64,000 nucleotides of DNA from Pseudomonas sp. R84. Its GTDB lineage: Bacteria > Pseudomonadota > Gammaproteobacteria > Pseudomonadales > Pseudomonadaceae. A model generated the notes under the pieces. It saw nothing but the letters and a program-made list of their open reading frames with translations. It was not told the origin of the DNA and searched no databases. Each line of letters opens with the position of its first letter. Position 1 is the stretch's first letter. The translations under genes were made by a program, and so were the position numbers. The stretch lies in contig NZ_CP019426.1 of assembly GCF_009834515.1 (NCBI RefSeq), forward strand, positions 6,031,501 to 6,095,500, written 5' to 3'. Positions 7,975 through 16,038 of this stretch are shown here, one piece after another.

Positions 7975-9195
7975 TTAAGCCGCATCGCGCTTGGCTTCGT
8001 TGCGGTAAGCCGCGACCGCTTCGATCAACGCCTGCAGAATCTCTGCGCTTTCGCCGATCACCGACAAATCGGCACGCTTGATCATGTCGCAACCCGGATC
8101 AAGGTTGATCGCCACGACCTTGTCGCAGGCACCAATACCTTGCAGGTGCTGAATCGCGCCAGAGATACCCACAGCCACATAGACCCGCGCGGTGACCCAG
8201 GTGCCGGACGCGCCGACCTGACGATCACGCGCCATGAAGCCATCGTCCACTGCAACGCGGGAAGCACCTTCGGTAGCGCCGAGTGCTGCCGCCGTTTCGT
8301 GGAATAGTGCCCAGTCTTTGACTCCATTGCCGCCGGAGAAAATGAATTCGGCTTCAGCCATTGGAATCGCCGCCGGGTCGACCGCCACGGCGCCGAGATC
8401 TTCGATCCGCGAGAGACTGCGCGCCACGCTTGTGGATAACTCCACCGGCAACGCTTCGTGGCGAGTGTCGCTGACTGGTTCGGCGCATTCGGCAGCGGCC
8501 AAAATCAACCGCGCAACTGGACGGGCAAGGTCTTGCAGCCCAGCGCCAGCGCGGCCGATGCACTCCTGATCCTTGACCTGCCAGACCCGTGTCGCCGGGC
8601 GTTCGCCCAGTGCAGCGGCAAAGCGTCGACCGAGTTCACCGCCACCGCTGCGGCTGTCCGGCAGCAACCAATGACGCGGGTTGAACTGGTTATCCACAGC
8701 GCGCAAACCTTGCACTCGTTGCTCCGGTGCATAACCGCTGAATTCCTCGCCTTCGAGTACCAGCAAGCGATCGACGCCAGCGGTCGCGAAAGCGTTTTCC
8801 TTATGCTCGCCAAAGACCACCGCCAACACTGCGCCGTCATTACCGGCGAGCTGATGGGCGAGGCCAAACAAATCACGGTCGTGACTGCTCAAGCGGCCAC
8901 CGACCATGTCCGGTACCACGCTGATGTAGAACGCCGGCGCGGGCACCTGATGCAGCGGCAATTGCACTTCCACAGTCGCCGAACGTTTGACCGCCCCGCC
9001 CTGTTGCGCGCCACTGCGATCGATCCGTTTGATGCCGTTGGGGCCGATAAAACCGATGCCGTGCAGGTTCTTGCGAATGACGCCGTTGGGGCCCATCCAG
9101 CTGTGTTGCGCCGGTTGCATCGCCGCGTGCAGCGGATGCAGGCGGTTACGGGCAATCCATTCGGCGCGCGGGTCGCGGCGGATAATGTCGCTCAT
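7975..9195 (-). CDS. etfA: Electron transfer flavoprotein alpha subunit (extended form)
   Basis: A 406-residue ETF alpha subunit, about 90 residues longer than usual. The C-terminal FAD domain is clear: GASGTWVTARVYVAVGISG and the INLDPGCDMIKRADLSVIGE region. The N-terminal extension contains two similar segments, MGPNGVIRKNLHG and IGPNGIKRID (about residues 33-60), not usual in housekeeping ETF. It carries electrons from dimethylglycine oxidation. The ATG at 9195 overlaps the dgcB stop by one base (TGATG), so translation is coupled. Two perfect DnaA boxes lie in the gene, at 8431-8439 and 8690-8698, and one forces a TTA leucine codon that is rare in Pseudomonas. Confidence 0.9.
   Translation of the reverse strand: MSDIIRRDPRAEWIARNRLHPLHAAMQPAQHSWMGPNGVIRKNLHGIGFIGPNGIKRIDRSGAQQGGAVKRSATVEVQLPLHQVPAPAFYISVVPDMVGGRLSSHDRDLFGLAHQLAGNDGAVLAVVFGEHKENAFATAGVDRLLVLEGEEFSGYAPEQRVQGLRAVDNQFNPRHWLLPDSRSGGGELGRRFAAALGERPATRVWQVKDQECIGRAGAGLQDLARPVARLILAAAECAEPVSDTRHEALPVELSTSVARSLSRIEDLGAVAVDPAAIPMAEAEFIFSGGNGVKDWALFHETAAALGATEGASRVAVDDGFMARDRQVGASGTWVTARVYVAVGISGAIQHLQGIGACDKVVAINLDPGCDMIKRADLSVIGESAEILQALIEAVAAYRNEAKRDAA
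8431..8439 (-). promoter_or_regulatory. Perfect DnaA box inside etfA, using a rare TTA codon
   Basis: TGTGGATAA on the plus strand, which is TTATCCACA on the minus strand. In etfA it is read in frame as TTA TCC ACA (Leu-Ser-Thr). TTA and ACA are both rarely used in Pseudomonas, which hints that the DNA sequence rather than the protein is being kept. Confidence 0.6.
8690..8698 (+). promoter_or_regulatory. Perfect DnaA box inside etfA
   Basis: TTATCCACA on the plus strand, read in etfA as part of GTG GAT AAC (Val-Asp-Asn). It is the last of seven perfect boxes between 6572 and 8698. Confidence 0.6.
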
Positions 9196-11144
9196 CAGTG
9201 GGCCTCCGCAGGTTCACGTTTGGCCGGCGTGGCAGGCTTGTTCGGCGCGGCGTCTTCGAGCAGCGCGTCGGCCACCAGTTCTGCGATGTCCTTGATCAGC
9301 GGCCGCGGTTCGACCACGCCTTCGAGCATCGCCGTGCACTGTGGACAACCCACGGCCACCAGTTCGGCGCCGGTCTCGCGGATGTCTTCCATGCGCATGT
9401 CGGGAATCCGTTGCTTGCCCGGAATGTCAGTGATCGGCGCGCCGCCACCACCGCCGCAGCAGCGCGAACGGAAGCCGGAACGTTGCATCTCTTTCACTTC
9501 GATACCGAGGGCACGCAGCACTTCACGCGGCGCTTCGTACTCGCCGTTGTAACGACCGAGGTAGCACGGATCGTGATAGGTCACGCTGTTGCCTTTGTGC
9601 TGACCGAGGTTCAGCGCGCCGGCCTGAATGATTTCTGCCATGTAGGTGCTGTGGTGCTGCACCAGGTAGTTGCCATCGAACGCGCCGTACTCGTTTTTCA
9701 GCACGTGGAAGCTGTGCGGATCACAAGTAACGATGCGGTTGAAGCTGTATTTGGCCAGGGTCTGGATGTTGCGTTTGGCAAGCAACTGGAAGGTCGCTTC
9801 ATCGCCGAGACGCCGGGCAACATCGCCGCTGTCACGCTCTTCGAGACCGAGTACGGCAAAGTCGATTTTCGCCGCTTTCAGCACTTTGACGAAGGCGCGC
9901 AGGGTGCGCTGGTTGCGCATGTCGAACGCACCGTCGCCGACCCAGAACAGCACGTCGGTGGATTTCTTCTCGCTGAGCAGATTGAGGTTCAAGTCCGCCG
10001 CCCAGTTCATCCGCCCGCCCGGGGCGAAACCGCCGGGGTTGTCGGTGGCGATGAGGTTTTCAAGGACTTCGGCGCCCTTGTTCGGCGTCGCGCCTTTTTC
10101 CAGGGTCAGGTGACGGCGCATGTCGACGATGGCGTCGACGTGCTCGATCATCATCGGACATTCCTCGACGCAGGCACGGCAGGTAGTGCACGACCACAGG
10201 GTTTCGGCGTCGACCAAGCCGTTGACGATCGGTTGATGTGGATTACCGCTATGCTCGCCTACAGGTTTGCCCGGATACGGGCTGCCGGCGAACTTGGCAT
10301 CGGTGCCGCCAGCGAGGCCGACGACCATGTCCTGAATCAGTTTTTTCGGGTTCAGCGGCTGGCCAGCGGCGAAGGCCGGGCACGCCGCTTCGCACTTGCC
10401 GCACTGCACGCAGGCGTCGAAACCGAGCAGTTGGTTCCAGGTGAAATCCTTGGGTTTCTCAACACCCAGCGGAGCACTCGGATCGTTCAGATCCAAAGGT
10501 TTCAAGCCCGTGGAACGACCGCCGCCAAAACGCTCGGCGCGGCGGTGCCAAGCCAAATGCAACGCACCGGCGAAGGCGTGTTTCATCGGCCCGCCCCAGG
10601 TCATGCCGAAGAACAGCTCCGACACGCCCCACAGCACGCCAATCCCGAGAATGACTGCGAGCACCCAGCCGCCGAAGTTCTCCGGGAGGATTCCGGCCAC
10701 CGGGAGGGTCAGCAGAAAGAACGACGCCGAGAACGCCAGCAGGCTTTTCGGCAGGCGCATCCACGGGCCTTTCGACAGCCGCGCCGGCGGGTTGCGCCGT
10801 CGCAGATAAACGAAGATCGCGCCGACGAACATCACCGCCGTCATCAGCAGCAACGCGTAGCCAAGAATGCGGTTATGCAGGCCAAAACCGTGCACCAGCA
10901 GCGCCAGTACAATCGACGCCACCGCACCGCCGGCCGTGGCCACGTGGGTGTTGGCGATGTATTTGTCCCGCGCCACGACATGGTGCAAATCGACCATGTA
11001 GCGCTTGGGCATGGCGAACAGGCCGCCGATCAGGTCGACCTTCGAGGCCCGGCCCCGGCGCCACATCGCTACCCGCCGCAACGCGCCGAGGACACCAAGG
11101 CCGATAGCTGCGAACAACAGGATTGGAAGAAGGGTGTTCAACAT
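9195..11144 (-). CDS. dgcB: Dimethylglycine demethylase subunit DgcB (Fe-S protein)
   Basis: A 649-residue membrane-anchored iron-sulfur protein. The N-terminal third has several hydrophobic helices. Two [4Fe-4S] ferredoxin-like motifs follow (CVQCGKCEAACP and CTTCRACVEECP), then a C-terminal CCG-domain region with YHDPCYLGRYN, SRCCGGGGG and VGCPQCTAMLE, the heterodisulfide reductase/glycolate oxidase GlpC-like architecture. It should take electrons from DgcA or ETF. The ATG at 11144 follows AGAGGTGA; an in-frame GTG nine bases upstream overlaps that ribosome binding site. It lies between dgcA and etfA in one operon. dgcAB is required for growth on dimethylglycine in P. aeruginosa and is GbdR-controlled there. 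Confidence 0.93.
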   Translation of the reverse strand: MLNTLLPILLFAAIGLGVLGALRRVAMWRRGRASKVDLIGGLFAMPKRYMVDLHHVVARDKYIANTHVATAGGAVASIVLALLVHGFGLHNRILGYALLLMTAVMFVGAIFVYLRRRNPPARLSKGPWMRLPKSLLAFSASFFLLTLPVAGILPENFGGWVLAVILGIGVLWGVSELFFGMTWGGPMKHAFAGALHLAWHRRAERFGGGRSTGLKPLDLNDPSAPLGVEKPKDFTWNQLLGFDACVQCGKCEAACPAFAAGQPLNPKKLIQDMVVGLAGGTDAKFAGSPYPGKPVGEHSGNPHQPIVNGLVDAETLWSCTTCRACVEECPMMIEHVDAIVDMRRHLTLEKGATPNKGAEVLENLIATDNPGGFAPGGRMNWAADLNLNLLSEKKSTDVLFWVGDGAFDMRNQRTLRAFVKVLKAAKIDFAVLGLEERDSGDVARRLGDEATFQLLAKRNIQTLAKYSFNRIVTCDPHSFHVLKNEYGAFDGNYLVQHHSTYMAEIIQAGALNLGQHKGNSVTYHDPCYLGRYNGEYEAPREVLRALGIEVKEMQRSGFRSRCCGGGGGAPITDIPGKQRIPDMRMEDIRETGAELVAVGCPQCTAMLEGVVEPRPLIKDIAELVADALLEDAAPNKPATPAKREPAEAH

Positions 11145-11167
11145 CAGAGTCACCTCTGGCGAGGTGC

Positions 11168-11250
11168 AAGCTACAAGCTACAAGCTGCAAGAAAGAGCAG
11201 CAAAATCTGCCGGGCTTTTACTTGCGGCTTGAAGCTTATGGCTCGCAGCT
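11168..11250. repeat. Inverted repeat of the AGCTACAAGCTGCAAG family
   Basis: AAGCTACAAGCTACAAGCTG on the left and CTTGCGGCTTGAAGCTTATG on the right (11221-11240) are imperfect inverted copies around an AGCAG core, between dgcA and dgcB. A clearer relative, with 16-bp perfect arms, lies at 34681-34757. Confidence 0.7.
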
Positions 11251-11256
11251 GAGCCG

Positions 11257-13317
11257 TCAAAAATCCTTACAGAGCCGGAGTGCGTCATAAATGGCGGCGT
11301 GCGTGTTGCGCTGCGCCACGCAGTCGCCGATGCGGAACAGCAAGTAGCCGTCGCCCGCCTCGCTCAGCGAAGGTTGCGGCTGGATCGCAAACAACGCTTC
11401 GACGTCGATCTGGCCCTTGTTGCGCGAACCCTCTTTGAGCGCGTAATAGATTTCTTCATCCGGACGCACGCCGTTTTCCACCACCACCTGATCGACCACC
11501 CGCTCCTCTTTGGCGCCGGTGTATTCGTTCTCCAGCACCGCGACCAGTTTGTCGCCTTCGCGGTAGACCTTCTCCAGCATCATGTCGCCGGTCATGATCA
11601 CTTCTTTCGGGTACATGCTGCGGTAGTAGGTCGGGAACGATGTACCGCCGATGGCCACGCCCGGCTTGATGTCGTCAGTGACGATCTCGACCTGGCTGCC
11701 CTTGTCGGCGAGGAAGTCGGCAACCGACATCCCGGTGAACTCACAAATGGTGTCGTAGACCAGCACGTTCTTGCCCGGCGCAACCTTGCCGTCGAGCACG
11801 TCCCAACTGCTGACCACCAGCCCTTCGGCGGCGCCCCAGTGTTCGTTCTGTTCCAGATACGGATGCCCGCCGACCGCCAGCACCACTACGTCCGGACGCA
11901 AGTCCATGATGGTGTCGGCATCGGCCGCCGTGCCCAGACGCAGATCGACTTTCAGTCGCGCCAGTTCCAGTTGGAACCAGCGGGTGATGCCAGCGATCTG
12001 GTCACGCTGCGGCGCTTTCGATGCGGTGGTGATCTGCCCGCCGATGAATTCCTTCTTCTCGAACAGGGTCACGTCGTGGCCACGTTCGGCGGCAACGCGG
12101 GCCGCTTCCATCCCGGCAGGGCCGGCACCGACGATCACCACTTTGCGTTTCGGCCCGGTGGATTTCTCGATGATGTGCGGCACGCCCATGTACTCACGGG
12201 ACGTCGCGGCGTTCTGAATGCACAGCACGTCGAGGCCTTGATACTGACGGTCGATGCAATAGTTGGCGCCGACGCACTGCTTGATCTGGTCGATCTGGCC
12301 CATCTTGATCTTGGCGATCAGATGCGGGTCGGCGATGTGCGCGCGGGTCATGCCGACCATGTCGACGTAACCTCCTTCAAGGATCCGCGTGGCCTGGTTC
12401 GGATCCTTGATGTTCTGGGCGTGCAGCACCGGCACTTTGACCACTTCCTTGATCCCGGCGGCCAGATGCAGAAACGGCTCCGGTGGATAACTCATGTTCG
12501 GAATCACGTTGGCCAGGGTGTTGTGAGTGTCACAACCCGAGCCGACCACACCGATAAAGTCGAGCATGCCGGTGTCGTCGTAATACTTGGCAATCTGCTT
12601 CATGTCCTCGTGGGACAAGCCGTCCGGGTGGAATTCGTCACCGCACAGACGCATGCCGACGCAGAAATCATCACCGACCTCGGCGCGCACCGCTTTCAGC
12701 ACTTCCAGACCGAACTTCATCCGGCCTTCGAAGGTGCCGCCCCATTCGTCGGTACGCTTGTTGACACGTGGACTCCAGAACTGGTCGATCATGTGCTGGT
12801 GCACCGCCGACAATTCAACGCCGTCGAGGCCACCGGCCTTGGCTCGGCGCGCAGCCTGGGCGTAATTGCCGATCACCCGCCAGATTTCTTCCGGCTCGAT
12901 GGTTTTGCAGGTCGCGCGGTGCACCGGCTCACGGATGCCCGACGGCGACATCAGGGTCGGCCAGTTGAAGCCGTCCCAACGCGAGCGCCGGCCCATGTGG
13001 GTAATCTGGATCATGATCTTGGCGCCGTGCTTGTGCATGGCGTCGGCCAGATTCTGGAAGTGCGGAATGATCCGGTCGGTCGACAGGTTGACCGAGCTCC
13101 ACCATTCCTGCGGGCTGTCGATGGCGACTACTGAGGAGCCACCACAGATCGCCAGGCCGATGCCGCCCTTGGCTTTCTCTTCGTAATACTTGACGTAGCG
13201 GTCGGTGGTCATGCCACCGTCAGTCGCGTAGACCTCGGCGTGTGCGGTGCTGAGCACGCGGTTACGGATGGTCAGTTTGCCGATCTGGATCGGCTGGAAC
13301 ATTGCTTCGAAAGCCAT
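11257..13317 (-). CDS. dgcA: Dimethylglycine demethylase subunit DgcA (FMN/FAD oxidoreductase)
   Basis: A 686-residue protein of the trimethylamine dehydrogenase/2,4-dienoyl-CoA reductase family. It demethylates dimethylglycine to sarcosine. Domains in order are an N-terminal FMN TIM barrel (FQPIQIGKLTIRNR at the start; HQHMIDQFWSPRVNKRTDEW at about 173), an iron-sulfur segment at about 348-366, and a C-terminal FAD/NAD Rossmann domain (VVIVGAGPAGMEAARVAAERG at about 395). The iron-sulfur segment reads CVGANYC...C, with alanine 351 where this family normally has the second cysteine. The ATG at 13317 follows GAGGAA. It sits just downstream of the DUF5943-like gene and upstream of dgcB. Confidence 0.93.
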   Translation of the reverse strand: MAFEAMFQPIQIGKLTIRNRVLSTAHAEVYATDGGMTTDRYVKYYEEKAKGGIGLAICGGSSVVAIDSPQEWWSSVNLSTDRIIPHFQNLADAMHKHGAKIMIQITHMGRRSRWDGFNWPTLMSPSGIREPVHRATCKTIEPEEIWRVIGNYAQAARRAKAGGLDGVELSAVHQHMIDQFWSPRVNKRTDEWGGTFEGRMKFGLEVLKAVRAEVGDDFCVGMRLCGDEFHPDGLSHEDMKQIAKYYDDTGMLDFIGVVGSGCDTHNTLANVIPNMSYPPEPFLHLAAGIKEVVKVPVLHAQNIKDPNQATRILEGGYVDMVGMTRAHIADPHLIAKIKMGQIDQIKQCVGANYCIDRQYQGLDVLCIQNAATSREYMGVPHIIEKSTGPKRKVVIVGAGPAGMEAARVAAERGHDVTLFEKKEFIGGQITTASKAPQRDQIAGITRWFQLELARLKVDLRLGTAADADTIMDLRPDVVVLAVGGHPYLEQNEHWGAAEGLVVSSWDVLDGKVAPGKNVLVYDTICEFTGMSVADFLADKGSQVEIVTDDIKPGVAIGGTSFPTYYRSMYPKEVIMTGDMMLEKVYREGDKLVAVLENEYTGAKEERVVDQVVVENGVRPDEEIYYALKEGSRNKGQIDVEALFAIQPQPSLSEAGDGYLLFRIGDCVAQRNTHAAIYDALRLCKDF

Positions 13318-13332
13318 GGCGGGTTCCTCGAC

Positions 13333-13863
13333 TTACAACGGCTTGACGGTGAACAGGCCGTCGTCGTGGCCTTCTTCGGAGCCACCGTAGACTTGCTCGG
13401 CGACGGTGCGAATCTTGCTGCCGCGCGCCTCAAGAATCTGATCCATGGCACCGGCAAACCAACCGGTGAACATGTAATCGACCTTGCGCCCAACCTTGCC
13501 GTAAACGTAGACGAATGCCGAGTGTTCGAGCTTGACGCTGGCGGTGCCTTTGTCGAGGTCGATGTCCTGAATCTTGAACAGGCCCCAGCCGCGTTGCGAC
13601 AGGCGCTTCATGTAGTGCTCGAACACCGCGACGCCTTCCAGGCCGTGGCATTCGGCTTCTTTTTCGCACCAGTGCCAGGCGGATTTGTAGCCGGCCTTGT
13701 AGAGGATCTCGGCGTAGGCGTCAGCGCCCAAAACCTCCTCGATACCCATATGATTGTTGACGAAGAAGTGACGCGGCACGTAGAGCATTGGCAGGGCGTC
13801 AGAGGTCCAGACACCGGTCTCGCTGTCGACTTCGATTGGCAATTGCGGGGCGATCTTGGCCAT
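13333..13863 (-). CDS. Conserved protein of the betaine cluster (DUF5943 type)
   Basis: A 176-residue soluble protein without signal peptide or membrane helices. It resembles PA5397 by position and by my recollection of DUF5943. The middle part (YAEILYKAGYKSAWHWCEKE, then a glycine-rich KRLSQRGWGLFKIQDID stretch and the C-terminal YVYGKVGRKVDYMFTGWFAG) recalls small-molecule-binding V4R-like domains, but this is only a resemblance. It ends 15 nt before the dgcA start on the same strand and is almost certainly co-transcribed with it. The function is unknown; a sensing or accessory role in demethylation is inference. Confidence 0.75.
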   Translation of the reverse strand: MAKIAPQLPIEVDSETGVWTSDALPMLYVPRHFFVNNHMGIEEVLGADAYAEILYKAGYKSAWHWCEKEAECHGLEGVAVFEHYMKRLSQRGWGLFKIQDIDLDKGTASVKLEHSAFVYVYGKVGRKVDYMFTGWFAGAMDQILEARGSKIRTVAEQVYGGSEEGHDDGLFTVKPL

Positions 13864-13908
13864 GGAAACTTAACTCCAGAAAAAATAGTGGATTCAGTGG
13901 TGACCGCT

Positions 13909-13942
13909 GCCCTCACCCCGGCCCTCTCCCACAGGAGAGGGG
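13909..13942. repeat. Short CCCTCACCCC...CTCTCCC repeat copy
   Basis: CCCTCACCCCGGCCCTCTCCC followed by AGGAGAGGGGGC makes a small hairpin in the 107-bp gap between the dipeptidase and DUF5943-like genes. It is a half-element of the paired family at 3497-3674. Confidence 0.75.
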
Positions 13943-13970
13943 GCAGTTCGGCGGCGGTCTTGAGTCAGCG

Positions 13971-14948
13971 TTATTCGCCCCAGACGTCTTTGAGGACGTT
14001 GACCCAGTTCTCGCCCATGATCTTGCGCACCACGCGCTCGGGATGGCCGCGTTTGAGCAGGGTTTCGGTCAGGTTCGGGAACTCGCCGACGGTGCGGATG
14101 CCCAGCGGGTTGATGATCTTGCCGAAGCTGGTCAGACGGCGGGCGTAGCCCTTGTCGTGGGTCAGGTATTCGAAGAAGTCCTGGCCATGGCCTTGGGTGA
14201 AGTCGGTGCCGATGCCGATGGCGTCTTCGCCGACGATGTTCATGGTGTATTCGATCGCCTCGGCGTAATCGTCGATGGTCGAATCGATGCCCTTGGCGAG
14301 GAACGGCGCGAACATGGTCACGCCGACGAAACCGCCGTGGTCGGCAATGAACTTCAGCTCTTCATCGGACTTGTTGCGCGGGTGCTCTTTGAGACCCGAC
14401 GGCAGGCAGTGGGAATAGCAGACCGGTTTTTTCGATTCGAGGATGACTTCTTCGGAAGTCTTGGAACCGACGTGGGACAGGTCGCACATGACGCCAACGC
14501 GGTTCATCTCGGCGACGATTTCGCGACCGAAACCCGACAGGCCGCCGTCACGCTCGTAGCAACCGGTGCCGACCAGGTTCTGGGTGTTGTAGCACATCTG
14601 CACGATGCCGACGCCGAGCTGCTTGAACACCTCGACATAGCCGATCTGGTCTTCAAACGCGTGGGCATTCTGGAAGCCGAAGAGGATGCCGGTCTTGCCT
14701 TGTTCCTTGGCACGACGAATGTCGGCGGTGGTGCGCACCGGCATCACCAGGTCGCTGTTTTCGCGGATCAGCTTCTGGCTGGCAGCAATATTGTTCACGG
14801 TCGCCTGAAAGCCTTCCCACACCGACACAGTGCAGTTGGCCGCCGTCAGACCGCCCTTGCGCATGTCTTCGAACAGCTCACGGTTCCATTTGGCAATGAT
14901 CAGACCGTCGATAACGATGCTGTCGGCGTGTAATTCGGCTGGGCTCAT
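13971..14948 (-). CDS. Membrane dipeptidase family protein (renal dipeptidase-like)
   Basis: A 325-residue member of the M19 amidohydrolase-fold family. Visible are DSIVIDGLI near the N-terminus, FGFQNAHAFED, CDLSHVG (about 190), CYSHCLP (about 215) and IGIGTDFTQGHG near the C-terminus. The classical metal-binding pattern HxD at the first beta strand is replaced by IDGLIIAKW, so the metal site may differ from true dipeptidases. No signal peptide is seen. The ATG at 14948 follows AGGGGA; longer in-frame starts lack a ribosome binding site. It is the first gene of the dgc run, as PA5396 is in P. aeruginosa. Its role in betaine metabolism is not known. Confidence 0.85.
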   Translation of the reverse strand: MSPAELHADSIVIDGLIIAKWNRELFEDMRKGGLTAANCTVSVWEGFQATVNNIAASQKLIRENSDLVMPVRTTADIRRAKEQGKTGILFGFQNAHAFEDQIGYVEVFKQLGVGIVQMCYNTQNLVGTGCYERDGGLSGFGREIVAEMNRVGVMCDLSHVGSKTSEEVILESKKPVCYSHCLPSGLKEHPRNKSDEELKFIADHGGFVGVTMFAPFLAKGIDSTIDDYAEAIEYTMNIVGEDAIGIGTDFTQGHGQDFFEYLTHDKGYARRLTSFGKIINPLGIRTVGEFPNLTETLLKRGHPERVVRKIMGENWVNVLKDVWGE

Positions 14949-15182
14949 CAGGCGTCCCCTTATTGGCGATTCATGCGCCGAATCGTCTGCCGGCGCTTTG
15001 GGGCCAGCATATGCCTCGGTGCCCGGGCGACCGGGTGCAAAAACGACAGGGGAATTGCCGAAAGCGTCAATCCGCGACAAAGGGTCGCCAGACGCTCCGA
15101 TCAGCTACCTGTTCAAGCCCGCAAGCTTGAGCCAGAATCTCCGGCATCTTGGAAACACCACTGGATTAGAGCGGCGACAACA

Positions 15183-15584
15183 ATGAAATCGATCTTCCTG
15201 GCTTTGGCTTTGCTTGCGACCGGCGTACACGCCGCCGAAGAATCCGACAACAACCCGTGCGACGCCGTCGAAAACGACGTCCAGACCCTGGAATGCTCGA
15301 CCTACAGCCGCACCACCGCTGAAGACCTGCTCAAGGACAACTACGCCAGCCTGACAGAACGCATGCAGACTGCGTACGGCAAAAACGCCACGCAACTGGC
15401 GGACATCACCGCCAAGATCAAGACGGCTCAGCAGCAGTGGCTGAAAACGCGGGACGCTGATTGCGCGGTGGAGGCGTTCCCGGCGACGGCGGGGAGCAAG
15501 GCGTTCACGATTGCGCAGAATGATTGCGTGGCGCGGATGAGTGATGAGCGGTCGGAGTTTTTGGAGTCGATTGGGCAGGAGTGA
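15183..15584 (+). CDS. LprI-like (DUF1311) secreted protein
   Basis: A 133-residue protein with a short signal peptide (MKSIFLALALLATGVHAAEE), so it is likely periplasmic. Four cysteines, in NPCDAVENDVQTLECSTYSR, then DADCAV and NDCVARMSDER, match the DUF1311/LprI family; LprI of Mycobacterium inhibits lysozyme. The ATG at 15183 is the only one that starts with a signal peptide. It is a single gene between the divergent dgc operon and an antitoxin-like regulator. The inhibitor role is inferred from the family only. Confidence 0.72.
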   Translation: MKSIFLALALLATGVHAAEESDNNPCDAVENDVQTLECSTYSRTTAEDLLKDNYASLTERMQTAYGKNATQLADITAKIKTAQQQWLKTRDADCAVEAFPATAGSKAFTIAQNDCVARMSDERSEFLESIGQE

Positions 15585-15629
15585 TCCTGACCACTCGTAA
15601 CATGCCGTCAAACTTGTTGATTGGCATTG

Positions 15630-15681
15630 GGAGAAATATAAGCAAAGATCCTGAAATCTTATAAAAGACTTATATTTCTCC
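15630..15681. promoter_or_regulatory. 13-bp inverted repeat, candidate operator of the downstream regulator
   Basis: GGAGAAATATAAG (15630-15642) and CTTATATTTCTCC (15669-15681) are perfect inverted copies separated by 26 bp of AT-rich DNA containing TTATAAAA. The right arm ends 4 bp before the ATG at 15686. The arrangement fits an autorepressed antitoxin promoter. No clear Shine-Dalgarno lies between it and the ATG. Confidence 0.7.
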
Positions 15682-15685
15682 GAAT

Positions 15686-16009
15686 ATGAAGTTACCCACA
15701 GATATCCAAATCATCAACGACGCCGAGGGCAAACCGGCCTTCGTGGTCATTCCCTATGCGCAATATGTCGCGCAGAAAATGCAGCCCGATCTGATTCCCC
15801 ATGAAGTGGTCAGTCGGATGGTCGACGGAGCGACACCGATCCGTGCCTGGCGCGAATACCTCAACCTGACTCAGGAAGAAGTCGCTAAACGCATGGGTAT
15901 TTCGCAACCGGCGTTTGCCCAGCAGGAAACAGTCGCCAAGCCACGCAAGGCCACTCGCGAGAAAATTGCGTCGGCGTTCGGCATCACCACCAATCAGCTT
16001 GAGCTGTAA
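15686..16009 (+). CDS. XRE-family antitoxin-like transcriptional regulator (no toxin partner seen)
   Basis: A 107-residue DNA-binding protein. The N-terminal part (IQIINDAEGKPAFVVIPYAQY) looks like the Phd/YefM-like N-terminus found on many antitoxins. The C-terminal helix-turn-helix runs from REYLNLTQEEVAKRMGISQP to ITTNQLEL. Proteins of this build are usually antitoxins beside a RelE/ParE toxin, but the gene upstream is LprI-like and the one downstream is DUF3010, so no toxin is visible. The inverted repeat directly upstream suggests autoregulation. Confidence 0.8.
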   Translation: MKLPTDIQIINDAEGKPAFVVIPYAQYVAQKMQPDLIPHEVVSRMVDGATPIRAWREYLNLTQEEVAKRMGISQPAFAQQETVAKPRKATREKIASAFGITTNQLEL

Positions 16010-16038
16010 GCTGCCCTCTTCACTTCAAGGAATTCCCC

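Noticed and set aside
9198..11252. Plus-strand 684-codon frame opposite dgcB
   Set aside because: Shadow of dgcB; the minus strand has two clear [4Fe-4S] motifs.
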